The position numbers and the translations under genes are program-made. 64,000 nt of DNA, taken from the NCBI RefSeq assembly GCF_036884655.1, contig NC_088331.1:11910001-11974000 (forward strand), given 5' to 3'. This DNA is from Musa acuminata AAA Group (taxonomy: Eukaryota > Streptophyta > Magnoliopsida > Zingiberales > Musaceae). The notes below the pieces were generated by a model. It was not told the origin of the DNA and did no database searches. It saw nothing but the letters and a program-made list of their open reading frames with translations. Below, piece by piece: positions 1 through 9,380 of this stretch (position 1 is the first letter of the stretch; each line of letters opens with the position of its first letter).

Positions 1-660
1 CGTGGACTCGGGCATCGGGCCAAGAAGAGCGGGTATTGTGCCAAGGATATCGGAGTTACGGAGTGAACTGGCCGATTGGGCAATAGGCTGCAGGAGAGGA
101 CGATGCGCCGAAGAATCAGACGAAGCGTCGAGGGACCAATGACATGCCGGACAACTTGGTTAAATTGCTTAGGATTAATTGTCTCGATCGAAGTTTTGTT
201 TTAATTTTGCAGGATTTACTATGATAACGATGAAGACATAAAGCGAAACAAAGTGTCGGAGTCAAGCGCAAAGGATTTGTTGCGAGTTCGAGAGTTCGAC
301 GGAAGTCCGAAGGTTCGTTGGGAATGCTACCGGAGCTCGCCGAGAAAGATCAGAGCTTGCCGAAGAAGCTCGTTGGAACTCGCTAAGATCAAATCGTGAA
401 GTCTAGGAGCTTGCCGGGAGTCCGCAGAATGGTTTCCGAGAGTTCATTAGAAGACCGCCGGAAGTTTGCCGGAAGCTCGCCAGAAGAAGTCTTGACTTGC
501 AGACTTTGTAATAGCTTAGAAAATGTCTTTAAATTCATAGTTAGCACGTTAATTAGGGTTAGGATTAGGTGTTAATCCTATAACCCAAGTTGGGGCCAAT
601 TAGGCCCAAGTTCGGACTGGTTTGGACCAAGTTTGGAGCCAAACCAAGTGAGCTGAAATA

Positions 661-1020
661 GTGAAAGAGGTGGCACCGCCAGGGTTGGAGGTGGCACCGC
701 CCAGGAGAGGATCTCCCAGCGAAGCTGGGCGGTGCAACCGCCCCAGGCAGGAGGTGGCACCGCCTGGGCTCAGTCTCCGAGCGAGACTGGGCGGTGCAAC
801 CTCCCCTGACAGAGGTAGCACCGCTTGAGCTCGGTCTTCGAGCTCTGGCAGGAGAGGTGCAACCGCCTCAGTCAGGAGGTGGCACCGCCTGGGGCTCAGT
901 CTCCGAGCCAGACTCAGGCGGTGCAACCGCCCCTGATAGAGAGGTGCAACCGCCTGGGCTCAGTCTCCAAGCTCTGCCAAGCGGTGCAACCTCTCCAGTC
1001 AGGAGGTGCAACCGCCTGAT
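661..1020. repeat. U3 array of near-palindromic GGTGGCACCGCC / GGCGGTGCAACC motifs (S1 5' LTR)
   Basis: About a dozen copies of a 12-nt motif in both orientations (GGTGGCACCGCC, GGCGGTGCAACC), separated by short spacers that often carry CTCAGTCTCCGAGC. Equivalent arrays lie in the same place, upstream of the TATA box, in the S2, S3, S4 and S5 LTRs. The ORFs read through this stretch are artefacts of the repeat. Confidence 0.85.
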
Positions 1021-1076
1021 CCCGAAATTCCGGGATTTGATCGTTTTGAGCTCCAAATTTGAACTGGGTTGGGGCC

Positions 1077-1084
1077 TATAAATA
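1077..1084 (+). promoter_or_regulatory. S1 LTR TATA box
   Basis: TATAAATA in the context GGCCTATAAATACCCC, about 55 bp after the palindromic array. The same block is found in all the S LTRs, and the 3' LTR copy is at 6929-6936. It is the likely core promoter for the genomic RNA. Confidence 0.7.
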
Positions 1085-1437
1085 CCCCACCCATTCAGCA
1101 CAGAAAGAGTAAGAGACCTACACCGAAATCTTGATCTTCTCTGTGATTCTTGAGCTCAAAATTGTTGAAAAGCCTTTAAGTTCTCCTCCTTTTGTTCTTC
1201 AAAGTCTTGAGTTGTAAAGACAGGAGAGAAAGGTTCTGTAAGGGTTGTCTCCTGATCCCGTCAAAAGGAGTGAAATTGTAAAAGGGCAGTTGGCCTTCGC
1301 CTATTGAAGGAAGGCCTCTAGTTGACGTCGGTGACCTCGTCGGTGGAGGAAGCCAAAAGTGGAGTAGGTCAAGACTGACCGAACCACTCTAAATCTCTGG
1401 TTTGCTTTTACTTTGAGCACTTTATCATTACTGCAAA

Positions 1438-2060
1438 CCTCCTACATAGCTACTGCCCTCTGCGCTTTTACGAACAAGTCTCTAATCATTCCGAATCTGC
1501 ATTCAGACGTAAATCGATGTTTTCGTACAAACTTTACATTGCAGTTTACGTTTACGTTCTGATTCCATTTATAACTGCAAACTGTCTTCTGCGCTTTTAC
1601 GAACAAGTCTCTAAGTTCTGATCTTTCCGAATCTGCATTCAGACGTAAATCAGTGTTTTTGTACAAACTTTACATTGTAGTTTACGTTTACGTTCTGATT
1701 CCATTTATAACTGCAAACTGTCTTCTGTGCTTTTACGAACGAGTTTCTAAGTTCAGATCTTTCCAAAACTGCATTTAGACGTAAAACTGCGTTTAGACAT
1801 AAATTGCGCAAACTGTGTTTAGACGTAGAACTACGTTTAGACGCAAACTGCGTTTAGACGTAAAAACACGTTTAGACGTAAACTACGCAACCTGCGTTTA
1901 AACGTAAAATTGCGTTTAGACGTAAAACTGCATTTAGATGTAAACTGTGCAAACAGTGTTTAGACGCAAACTGCGTTTAAACGTAAACTGAGTTTTGACG
2001 TAAACTGAGTTTAGACGCAAACTGCGTTCAGACGCAAACCGCGTGCAGACGTAAACTGCG
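1438..2060. repeat. Tandem repeats in the S1 5' LTR: 136-bp unit, then an array of short GTTTAGACGTAAACTGC-like units
   Basis: A unit starting CTGCAAACTGTC recurs at 1575 and 1711 (period 136 bp) with a diverged copy before it. It passes into about 15 imperfect copies of GTTTAGACGTAAACTGC from about 1775 to 2060. The same structure lies at about 7290-7912 in the 3' LTR. It is absent from the S2-S5 LTRs and largely explains why the S1 LTR is about 0.9 kb longer. Confidence 0.85.
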
Positions 2061-2206
2061 CTTAATCTTAAGTTATCTTAGAATCGGCTTTTACATCGAA
2101 ATCATTTTTTATCGAACGAACGCAGCTTTCGTTTTTAATCGCTGAAAGATTTCCGCTGCACTAATTCACCCCCTCCCCCCCTCTTAGTGCTCTCGATCCT
2201 AACAAT

Positions 2207-2218
2207 TGGTATCAGAGC
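2207..2218 (+). other. S1 primer-binding site (initiator tRNA-Met)
   Basis: TGGTATCAGAGC, complementary to the 3' end of plant initiator tRNA-Met, begins two bases after the LTR terminus CTAACA. Confidence 0.9.
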
Positions 2219-2254
2219 CCGATTTTTCTCATTTCGGATTTACACCCGAGAGAA

Positions 2255-3274
2255 ATGGCTCTTCATGGCTTTCAAGAGGGCTTTTCGGTCTTTCGTCCAC
2301 CGTTATTTAACGGATTGGACTACACTTATTGGAAAACTCGAATGAGAGTTTTCTTGATATCTACGAATTTAGATTTATGGAATATCATTGAAAATAGTTT
2401 TTAACTTCCCTCCAAACCGATGAACGAATGGTCGGATTTGGAGAAGAAGTATTTTTCTTTAAACGCAAAGGCTATGAATGCCTTATTTTGCGCTTTGGAC
2501 AAAAATGAGTTCAATCGGATTTCTACATGCGAAACGGCTTTTGACATTTGGCGAACACTTGAAATCACGCACGAGGGAACTAGTAGAGTCAAAGACTCGA
2601 AAGTTAACTTTTTATTGCATGATTTTGAGATTTTTCGAATGCAACCAAGCGAGACTATAGGCGACATGTACACACGTTTCACGGATGTCGTCAATAGTTT
2701 AAGAGCTCTTGGAAAATGTTTTTCGGATTTTGAACTCGTAAACAAGATTTTGCGTTCTCTTTCTAAGAAGTGGGATTCAAAAGTAACTGCAATACAAGAA
2801 GCTAAAAACCTAAACAACTTACCACTTGAAGAACTAATTGGTTCATTGATGACATATGAAATGGTGCACAATGCACATGATGAACATGTTGAACACAATC
2901 ACCTTCCAAAGAACAGGAAGGATTTGGAACTCTGGACAAATGAATGCCACTTGAACGATGACTCAAGTGATGAGGACAATGATGAACAAAACAACCTTCC
3001 AAAGAACAGGAAGGATTTGGGACATAGAACATTTGAAGACCACTCGAGCATAAGCTCAAGTGATGGTGAACTTAAACTACAAATGAAACGAAAATTAAAA
3101 GGCAAAAAGAATGGAACTACTTGCTTTAAACGCAAGAAGAAGAATAAAAATTGGGATGAATCGAGCTCCTCCGAAGACGAGAAAGTCAACAAAAGCGAGG
3201 CGGCAAACTACGCCTTAATAGCTTACGACGTTGAGGTAATTAAAATGCCTTTGGTTTATTTTGAAATTACTTGA
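2255..3274 (+). pseudogene. gag: S1 gag, Sirevirus type, without zinc knuckle; one nonsense codon
   Basis: Starting at the ATG of the conserved N-terminus (M-A-L-H-G-F-Q-E-G), the frame runs 340 codons to a TGA with a single internal stop, TAA at 2402-2404 (codon 50; S4 has CAA there). It holds the plant copia gag core (PPLFNG, DYTYWK, then the DIWRTLEITHEG and MKPSET-like blocks). The C-terminal third is charged and holds two LPKNRKDL segments with acidic SSDED/SSDGE runs. A CCHC knuckle is expected for this family, but only a lone C in TTCFKRKKK remains. The protein would be a capsid-like structural protein. It ends in the tail PLVYFEIT, shared with S2 and S3. Confidence 0.85.
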
Positions 3275-5657
3275 TGCTTTCATGATGTATTTTCTTTTTT
3301 AGTTTAGAATTAATTTTCTTAAAAATTACATGTTCAAAAATAAAAATACAAAAATTATGATCATGCTTGTAATTTCGAAAATGATAATATTACATATCTT
3401 ATGATAAACAAACAAAATGATTTTGATTGAAAATATGAAATCAGAGTTAAGAAGTAATAATGTGTTTTATGGTGATGTCCATTGTTATTTCTCGATTTTG
3501 AGTATATTAAATCATGTTTAATTTGAAGTTATGATTAATGAGTTTTATCAAAATCATGATCATGATTTGTCAAATTGAAATAATAGGAATGATGATTCGG
3601 AATCATATAATAATGAGTTTATATGTTTTAAAAAATATATGATGATAATGATGCATGCAATGATGAAACATTCATGATAAAATAATTGTTTTGACATTCA
3701 AGACTTGAATTTTCATCAATGCTATTTACCTTTGTCATAATTTAGAACTTAAATTAAAGGGTCTTCCCTTCTTTTTGACAATGACAAAGGGGGAGCAAAA
3801 CATGTTTGAAAGCTAATTTGCTAGCTATTATAATTCAAAAAAAGGGAGAAACAAAATAATTACACTTCTCAGGAATTGCTATCTTGAACATCACCAAGAA
3901 ATGCTATCTTACAAATCTCAAGATGCACAAATACAAACATGCAAAATTTATAATTTTGCACATCATTAAAATTTATGATGCTCATGCATGTTCTAAAATG
4001 TTATAAGATTCACTAGCTTGCATGATGTAGAACTTGCTGTATTGAACATCACCAAGAAATGATATCTTGTAGAAGCAAAAAGTTAACTTGCACATGTAGC
4101 AAAACTTATATTTCAAGAAGCAAAAGTTGCTTTCTTGAACATCTAAAAATTACTAGCTTGCGTGTCTTAAAATTGTAAACTTGCCATCGTACTACCATGA
4201 TGATGAGCATGTCTTATCTTCATGATTGTATTTGAAAAACTATGGCAAAAATACGTCCTAATGATTGAACGTGTTAAAATTAATTTTTGAACCTTCTTGA
4301 TTGAATGATTGAATCACTTGATTGGCATAATGATTTTACACAATTACATGTTGAAAATTATGTGCTTGAATACAAAACATCCATGATAACAAGCATGCTT
4401 TACCTGCATGATTGTAATTGAATATCTATAGCAAAACCTTGTCCGAATGGAAGAAAGAGTCAAATTTCATTTTCGGATTCTCTTGAATCTAACATATCAA
4501 GTTCACTCTTTTCCAAACTTAACAAGCATATGTCATATCAAGTTCAGTTCATATCATTGATTTTTGACATATGTAATTAACTAGCAAATACATCTCTCAT
4601 ACACACATCATGTGAAAAATATTTTTTGAGAAATGGATTTGATGAATATGGATGAAAGTGTTTTTACTTGCAAGGATTTATTTCACATACATATCTTGGT
4701 CCTTGTAAAAATGAAGCATGATTTAATCTCTCATCGATTCTAACTTCACTCGAAGTAAACTTACAAATAGCATGTATCACAAATAGTCTTCCTCCTTCAT
4801 GCAAAAAGATAATAACAAATAAAAAAAAAAAAAGGGGAAGAAGTTTTCAAAGCTATCTCCATGTCATGTTTTCCTTGAGATGTTTGATATCCTATCACTC
4901 ACTGTTGGAAAATGACATGAACCTAGTTATGACATGAATAACAACAAGCACTTATGCTTAAAATTTGCTTATATCGTTCTCCATTTTGTTGATGACAAAG
5001 GGGGAGAAATATATGAATTGATGCTATGAACACTGATGCTATGCTTGCATCATCAAGAGATATATGAATTGATATAATTGCCATATTTGCAATGCTTGCA
5101 TCATTAAGAGATATATGAATTGATGCTATGATTGCCAAACTTGCATTATGCCATGTTTGCATCATGCGTTAAGATATCAAGAACTTGTATCGTAATTTTA
5201 CGCGTTGATATCTTACCATGTGATGAAATGCTACAATTGATAAACACTTGAAATGTTTGCGTTATAATATCAAAAGCTTACATCGCAATTTTTCATGTTG
5301 ATATTTGATATTAGCAAACTTGCATGATGATAAAACTTGATACTATGTTTTTCATGCAATGAGTTGAATCTATATCACAAACGATTGATTGTGATACTTC
5401 TCCTTTTTGTTGATGACAAAGGGGGAGAAGTATGTTGATGAAAGTATGTTGATGACATGACATATGATGCATAAGTTTATGCATATGTTCATGTTGACGT
5501 GTTGCAAGTATTCATGATGAATATTGCAATGACTTGAATTCAGTTTGAATTCAAGGTTCTATCAATATGGCATATTGATAGGGGGAGTTTGTTTAAACTC
5601 CGGGAGTTAAGTTAAACTCCGTCATCAAGTGGTTGTCATCATCAAAAGGGGGGAGAT
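3275..5657 (+). other. S1 3' internal region: no pol, repeated polypurine-tract motifs
   Basis: About 2.4 kb, AT-rich, with no coding sequence I can support. GACAAAGGGGGAG blocks occur at 3776-3793, 4994-5006 and 5413-5427, a GATAGGGGGAG block at 5577, and the LTR-adjacent polypurine tract at 5644-5657. Multiple PPT-like copies upstream of the 3' LTR are a known Sirevirus trait. Between them lie irregular repeats built from TTGCTAGCTTGC, AAGAAGCAAAA and CATGATTTTGATGA. Confidence 0.75.
5009..5163. repeat. 51-bp tandem repeat, about three copies, in the S1 internal region
   Basis: Units starting ATATGAATTGAT recur at 5011, 5062 and 5113 and carry GCTTGCATCATCAAGAG. The reverse-strand ORF here is only a by-product of the repeat. 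Confidence 0.75.
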
Positions 5658-8056
5658 TGTTGAATCTCGTATTTTGATGATGAAACTCCTTGATATATGT
5701 TTATGATTTAATCTGCGTTTTGAGTGACGCAGGATGCTTCGATCAGGATGAGATAATTAAAGCAGGAAAATCATGTTGTGCCGAAGGAACATGTCAGAAG
5801 ATTGGACGTCGGGCCGGTGGATCGGTCGACGTATCGACAGAAGGCTTCGGGCCGTGGACTCGGGCATCGGGCCAAAAAGAGCGGGTATTGTGCCAAGGAT
5901 ATCGGAGTTTCGGAGTGAACTGGCCGATTGGGCAATAGGCTGCAGGAGAGGACGATGCGCCGAAGAATCAGACGAAGCGTCGAGGGACCAATGACATGCC
6001 GGACAACTTGGTTAAATTGCTTAGGATTAATTGTCTAGATCGAAGTTTTGTTTTAATTGTGTAGGATTGACTATGATAACGATGAAGGCATAAAGCGAAA
6101 CAAAGTGTCGGAGTCAAGCGCAAAGGATTTGTTGCGAGTTCGAGAGTTCGACGGAAGTCCGAAGGTTCGTCGGGAATGCTACCGGAGCTCGCCGAGAAAG
6201 ATCAGAGCTTGCCGAAGAAGCTCGTTGGAACTCGCTAAGATCAAATCGTGAAGTCTAGGAGCTTGCCAGGAGTCCGCAGAATGGTTTCTGAGAGTTCATC
6301 GGAAGACCGTCGGAAGTTTGCTGGAACCTCGCAAGAAGAAGTCTTGACTTGCGGACTTTGTAATAGCTTAGAAAATGTCTTTAAATTCATAGTTAGCATG
6401 TTAATTAGGGTTAGGATTAGGTGTTAATCCTATAACCCAAGTTGGGGTCAATTAGGCCCAAGTTCGGACTGGTTTGGACCAAGTTTGGAGCCAAACCAAG
6501 TGAGCTGAAATAGTGAAAGAGGTGGCACTGCCAAGGTTGGAGGTGGCACCACCCAGGAGAGGATCTCCCAGCGAAGCTGGGTGGTGCAACCGCCCTAGGC
6601 AGGAGGTGGCACCGCCTGGGCTCAGTCTCCGAGCGAGACTGGGCGGTGCGACCTCCCCTAACAGAGGTAGCACCGCTTGAGCTCGGTCTTCGAGCTCTGG
6701 CAAGAGAGGTGCAACCGCCTCAGTTAGGAGGTGGCACCGCCTGGGGCTCAGTCTCCGAGCCAGACTCAAGCGGTGCAACCGCCCCTGACACAGAGATGCA
6801 ACCGCCTAGGCTCAGTCTCCGAGCTCTGCCAGGCGGTGCAACCTCTCTAGTCAGGAGGTGCAACCGCCTGATCCCAGAATTCCAGGATTTGATCGTTTTG
6901 AGCTCCAAATTTGAACTGGGTTGGGGCCTATAAATACCCCACCCATTCAGCACAGAAAGAGTAAGAGACCTACACCGAAATCTTGATCTTCTCTGTGATT
7001 CTTGAGCTCAAAATTGTTGAAAAGCCTTTAAGTTCTCCTCCTTCTGTTCTTCAAAGTCTTGAGTTGTAAAGAGAGGAGAGAAAGGTTCTGTAAGGGTTGT
7101 CTCCTGATCCCGTCAAAAGGAGTGAAATTGTAAAAGGGCAGTTGGCCTTCGCCTATTGAAGGAAGGCCTCTAGTTGACGTCGGTGACCTCGTCGGTGGAG
7201 GAAGCCAAAAGTGGAGTAGGTCAAGACTGACCGAACCACTCTAAATCTCTGGTTTGCTTTTACTTTGAGCACTTTATCATTACTGCAAACCTCCTACATA
7301 GCTACTGCCCTCTGCGCTTTTACGAACAAGTCTCTAATCATTCCGAATCTGCATTCAGACGTAAATCGGTGTTTTCATACAAACTTTACATTGTAGTTTA
7401 CGTTTATGTTCTGATTCCATTTATAACTGCAAACTGTCTTCTACACTTTTACGAACAAGTCTCTAAGTTCTGATCTTTCCGAATCTGCATTCAAACGTAA
7501 ATCGGTGTTTTCGTACAAACTTTACATTGCAGTTTACGTTTATGTTCTGATTCCATTTATAACTGCAAACTGTCTTCTGTGCTTTTACGAACGAGTTTCT
7601 AAGTTCAGATCTTTCCAAAACAGCGTTTAGACGTAAAACTGCGTTTAGACGTAAACTGCGCAAACTGTGTTTAGACGTAGAACTGTGTTTAGACGCAAAT
7701 TGCGTTTAGACGTAAAAACGCGTTTAGACGTAAACTACGCAACCTACGTTTAAACGTAAAATTGCGTTTAGATGTAAAACTGCATTTAGACGTAAACTGC
7801 CCAAACAGTGTTTAGACGCAAACTGCGTTTAAACGTAAACTGAGTTTAGACGTAAACTGAGTTTAGACGCAAACTGCGTTCAGATGCAAACTGCATGCAG
7901 ACGTAAACTGTGCTTAATCTTAAGTTATCTTAGAATCGGCTTTTACATCGAAATCATTTTTTATCGAACGAACGCAGCTTTCGTTTTTAATCGCTGAAAG
8001 ATTTTCGCTGCACTAATTCACCCCCCCCCCCCCTCTTAGTGCTCTCGATCCTAACA
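5658..8056 (+). repeat. S1 3' LTR, complete
   Basis: It begins TGTTGAATCTCG after the polypurine tract and ends CTAACA. It contains the U3 motif array (about 6513-6872), a TATA box at 6929-6936, the 136-bp and short-unit arrays (about 7290-7912), and a C-tract flanked by GCACTAA/TTAGTGC close to the end. The sequence after it is Angela-like leader DNA (A0). Confidence 0.93.
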
Positions 8057-8932
8057 ATGATTACAACTTAATTATAGGCATGCTGGTCCGATAATAAACA
8101 AGAAATAAAATGGAAGCTCACATGCCCCAATAATAATAATCACAAGTACATACATCACGCGGTCCATGATTATTTATTTACATATCATACATCACATGTA
8201 TAATTCATCATCATGTAGGACTACTTGATAATAACAAAAATAATAATAAATTAAAAATTTTAATTAATTAATATTTTTCTGAAATCAAGGATTTGTAGGA
8301 AAATGTTTTATTTATGAGGAGTATTTTTTAATTTGAAAAAAGGACAGAATTTGAAATTTCTGAAAATCCGAGGGGCAAAACTATCAATTGGCTAGAAAAC
8401 CATCACCCCTCTCTTCTCCTTGCTTGCTGCGGCCGTCGCCACCTTGCGGGCGGCAGCTTATGCAACATGGGTGGGGGGGTGGGTGGTGGTGGTGTTGTGG
8501 CGGGGGTCGGGGGCCATGGGGCATCGCCCTTGCTTGGGGGTGGCTCGCTCGTGGGTGCTGTGCTTACGAACGGCGTCGCCCTTGCGGTCGGGCGCCCCTG
8601 CGGGCACTACCCCATTTGTAGGTGGCCAGCGGGCCAGCGTCGCCCGCTGGGGCTCGCTAGCGCTGTTGCTGGTGACTCGCGCGCGGGCCCAGCGATGAAA
8701 GGTGCTGCTTGTGGGTCCAGCACCCGCAAGCATCGCCCTTGCGCGTTGGCGCAATGCTCGTGCACAGGTGGCCGCCATGCTTGCGGCCCTACCTGTCTGG
8801 TTATCTCGATGTCCCTCTAGAGTAACCTATGACCGAGATTATTTAGGATATGTGTTTAAAGGTGAATCAGTCTCATTATCGTATTATCGTGATCTCATCA
8901 TGATCTGATTCCCACTGCACAGATTAAAAGAC

Positions 8933-9021
<89 letters not shown>

Positions 9022-9135
9022 ACAAACAATATAAAGTGATAAATACTAAAATATAATAAGCAAAAAAAGATCATATGTTAAGTCGCATGTGCCATCAATC
9101 ACGTGAATGACTTACAAGGCACATATGACTACTAG
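8057..9135 (-). mobile_element. A0: old, rearranged Angela-like fragment (leader plus LTR end)
   Basis: 8057-8370 matches the leader of A2 (24003-24340) and A3 (58478-58810). 8400-8790 is the same kind of GC-rich leader as in those elements. From about 8800 the sequence jumps into the LTR (the GATGTCCCTCTCGAG block) and runs to its outer end at 9135, here CTACTAG rather than ATGACTAGCA. The primer site and most of the LTR are missing, so this is an internally deleted relic. S1 is inserted at its left edge. The ORFs in the GC-rich part are shadows of low-complexity DNA. Confidence 0.75.
8938..9018. repeat. (AT)n microsatellite inside the A0 LTR
   Basis: About 40 AT dinucleotides at the point where other copies of this LTR have only a short ATATAT run after CACA. 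It is an expansion of an LTR-borne seed. Confidence 0.95.
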
Positions 9136-9380
9136 CGACTTCGTCCATGAAAGGTAGCAGTCCCTTCTCTACCTTGTTTCGAATAGAACTGGAAACAAAA
9201 GAACGGAACCTATGGTCGCTTATGAGGCCATGGGCCTTCATCCTCTGCTTCTTCCATGACTCGCCTTCGGAGTTGAAGATGCCAACACCGAGGATGTCGA
9301 AGATCTTCGAAAAGTCTTGGCCCTTGTGGTAATTCGAGAAGTTCGCACTGAAGACATGTTGCAAGTTGGTGGGGTCACAA
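9136..9380 (-). pseudogene. Cytochrome P450 gene fragment (CYP86 clan, CYP96-like)
   Basis: An open frame of about 81 codons with no stop. It contains the segments DPTNLQHVFSANFSNY, FSKIFDILGVGIFN and ESWKKQRMKAHGL. The last carries the W-x-x-x-R pair of the P450 C helix, and the order matches the region about 90-170 residues into CYP96/CYP86 proteins, which are ER-bound hydroxylases of fatty acids and wax alkanes. The haem-binding Cys, the ExxR motif and the N-terminal membrane anchor are absent. The left end abuts the A0 LTR end and the right end abuts the T1 LTR start, so both insertions appear to have hit this gene. It is a gene remnant and cannot be functional as it stands. The subfamily is uncertain. 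Confidence 0.78.

Larger units (their letters stand above)
1..2204 (+). repeat. S1 5' LTR, partial
   Basis: It aligns along its whole length, with no net length change, to 5853-8056. It ends in CTAACA directly before the primer-binding site. It contains the U3 palindromic array, a TATA box, a 136-bp tandem repeat and an array of short GTTTAGACG-type repeats. Scattered C/T and G/A differences from the 3' copy suggest an insertion of some age. Confidence 0.93.
1..8056 (+). mobile_element. S1: gag-only Sirevirus-type LTR retrotransposon (5' end outside window)
   Basis: The order is 5' LTR (partial), tRNA-Met primer site, a gag frame, a long AT-rich region without pol, a polypurine tract and a complete 3' LTR. 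Window base 1 aligns with base 5853 of the 3' LTR, so about 195 bp of the 5' LTR lie left of the window. The LTR is long (2399 bp). The gag type, the repeated GATGACAAAGGGGGAG motifs and the LTR termini TGTTGAATC/CTAACA indicate the Sirevirus (SIRE/Maximus) lineage. No protease, integrase, reverse transcriptase or RNase H sequence was recognised between 3275 and 5657, so the element must depend on proteins supplied in trans. The right flank is A0, another retrotransposon. Confidence 0.88.

Noticed and set aside
600..926. ORFs on both strands through the LTR motif arrays (also 794-1101, 6452-6953, 45218-45448, 60949-61252)
   Set aside because: They are readings of the GGTGGCACCGCC-type repeats in U3, overlap on both strands and have no protein-family features.
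1775..2060. CRISPR-like look of regularly repeated short units
   Set aside because: The units are adjacent and imperfect, with no unique spacers, and lie inside a plant LTR present in two copies.
2401..2898. Reverse-strand ORFs opposite gag and pol (also 12355-12768, 38994-39707, 22160-22584, 53937-54167, 56188-56549, 56801-57103)
   Set aside because: They are antisense shadows of the gag and pol frames.
5690..6251. ORFs in the first part of the S-type LTRs (also 10614-11210, 15301-15522, 35951-36236, 37663-38095, 42946-43383, 44684-44942, 63614-63974)
   Set aside because: They are U3 sequence of the LTRs in several frames, without conserved frame or family features.
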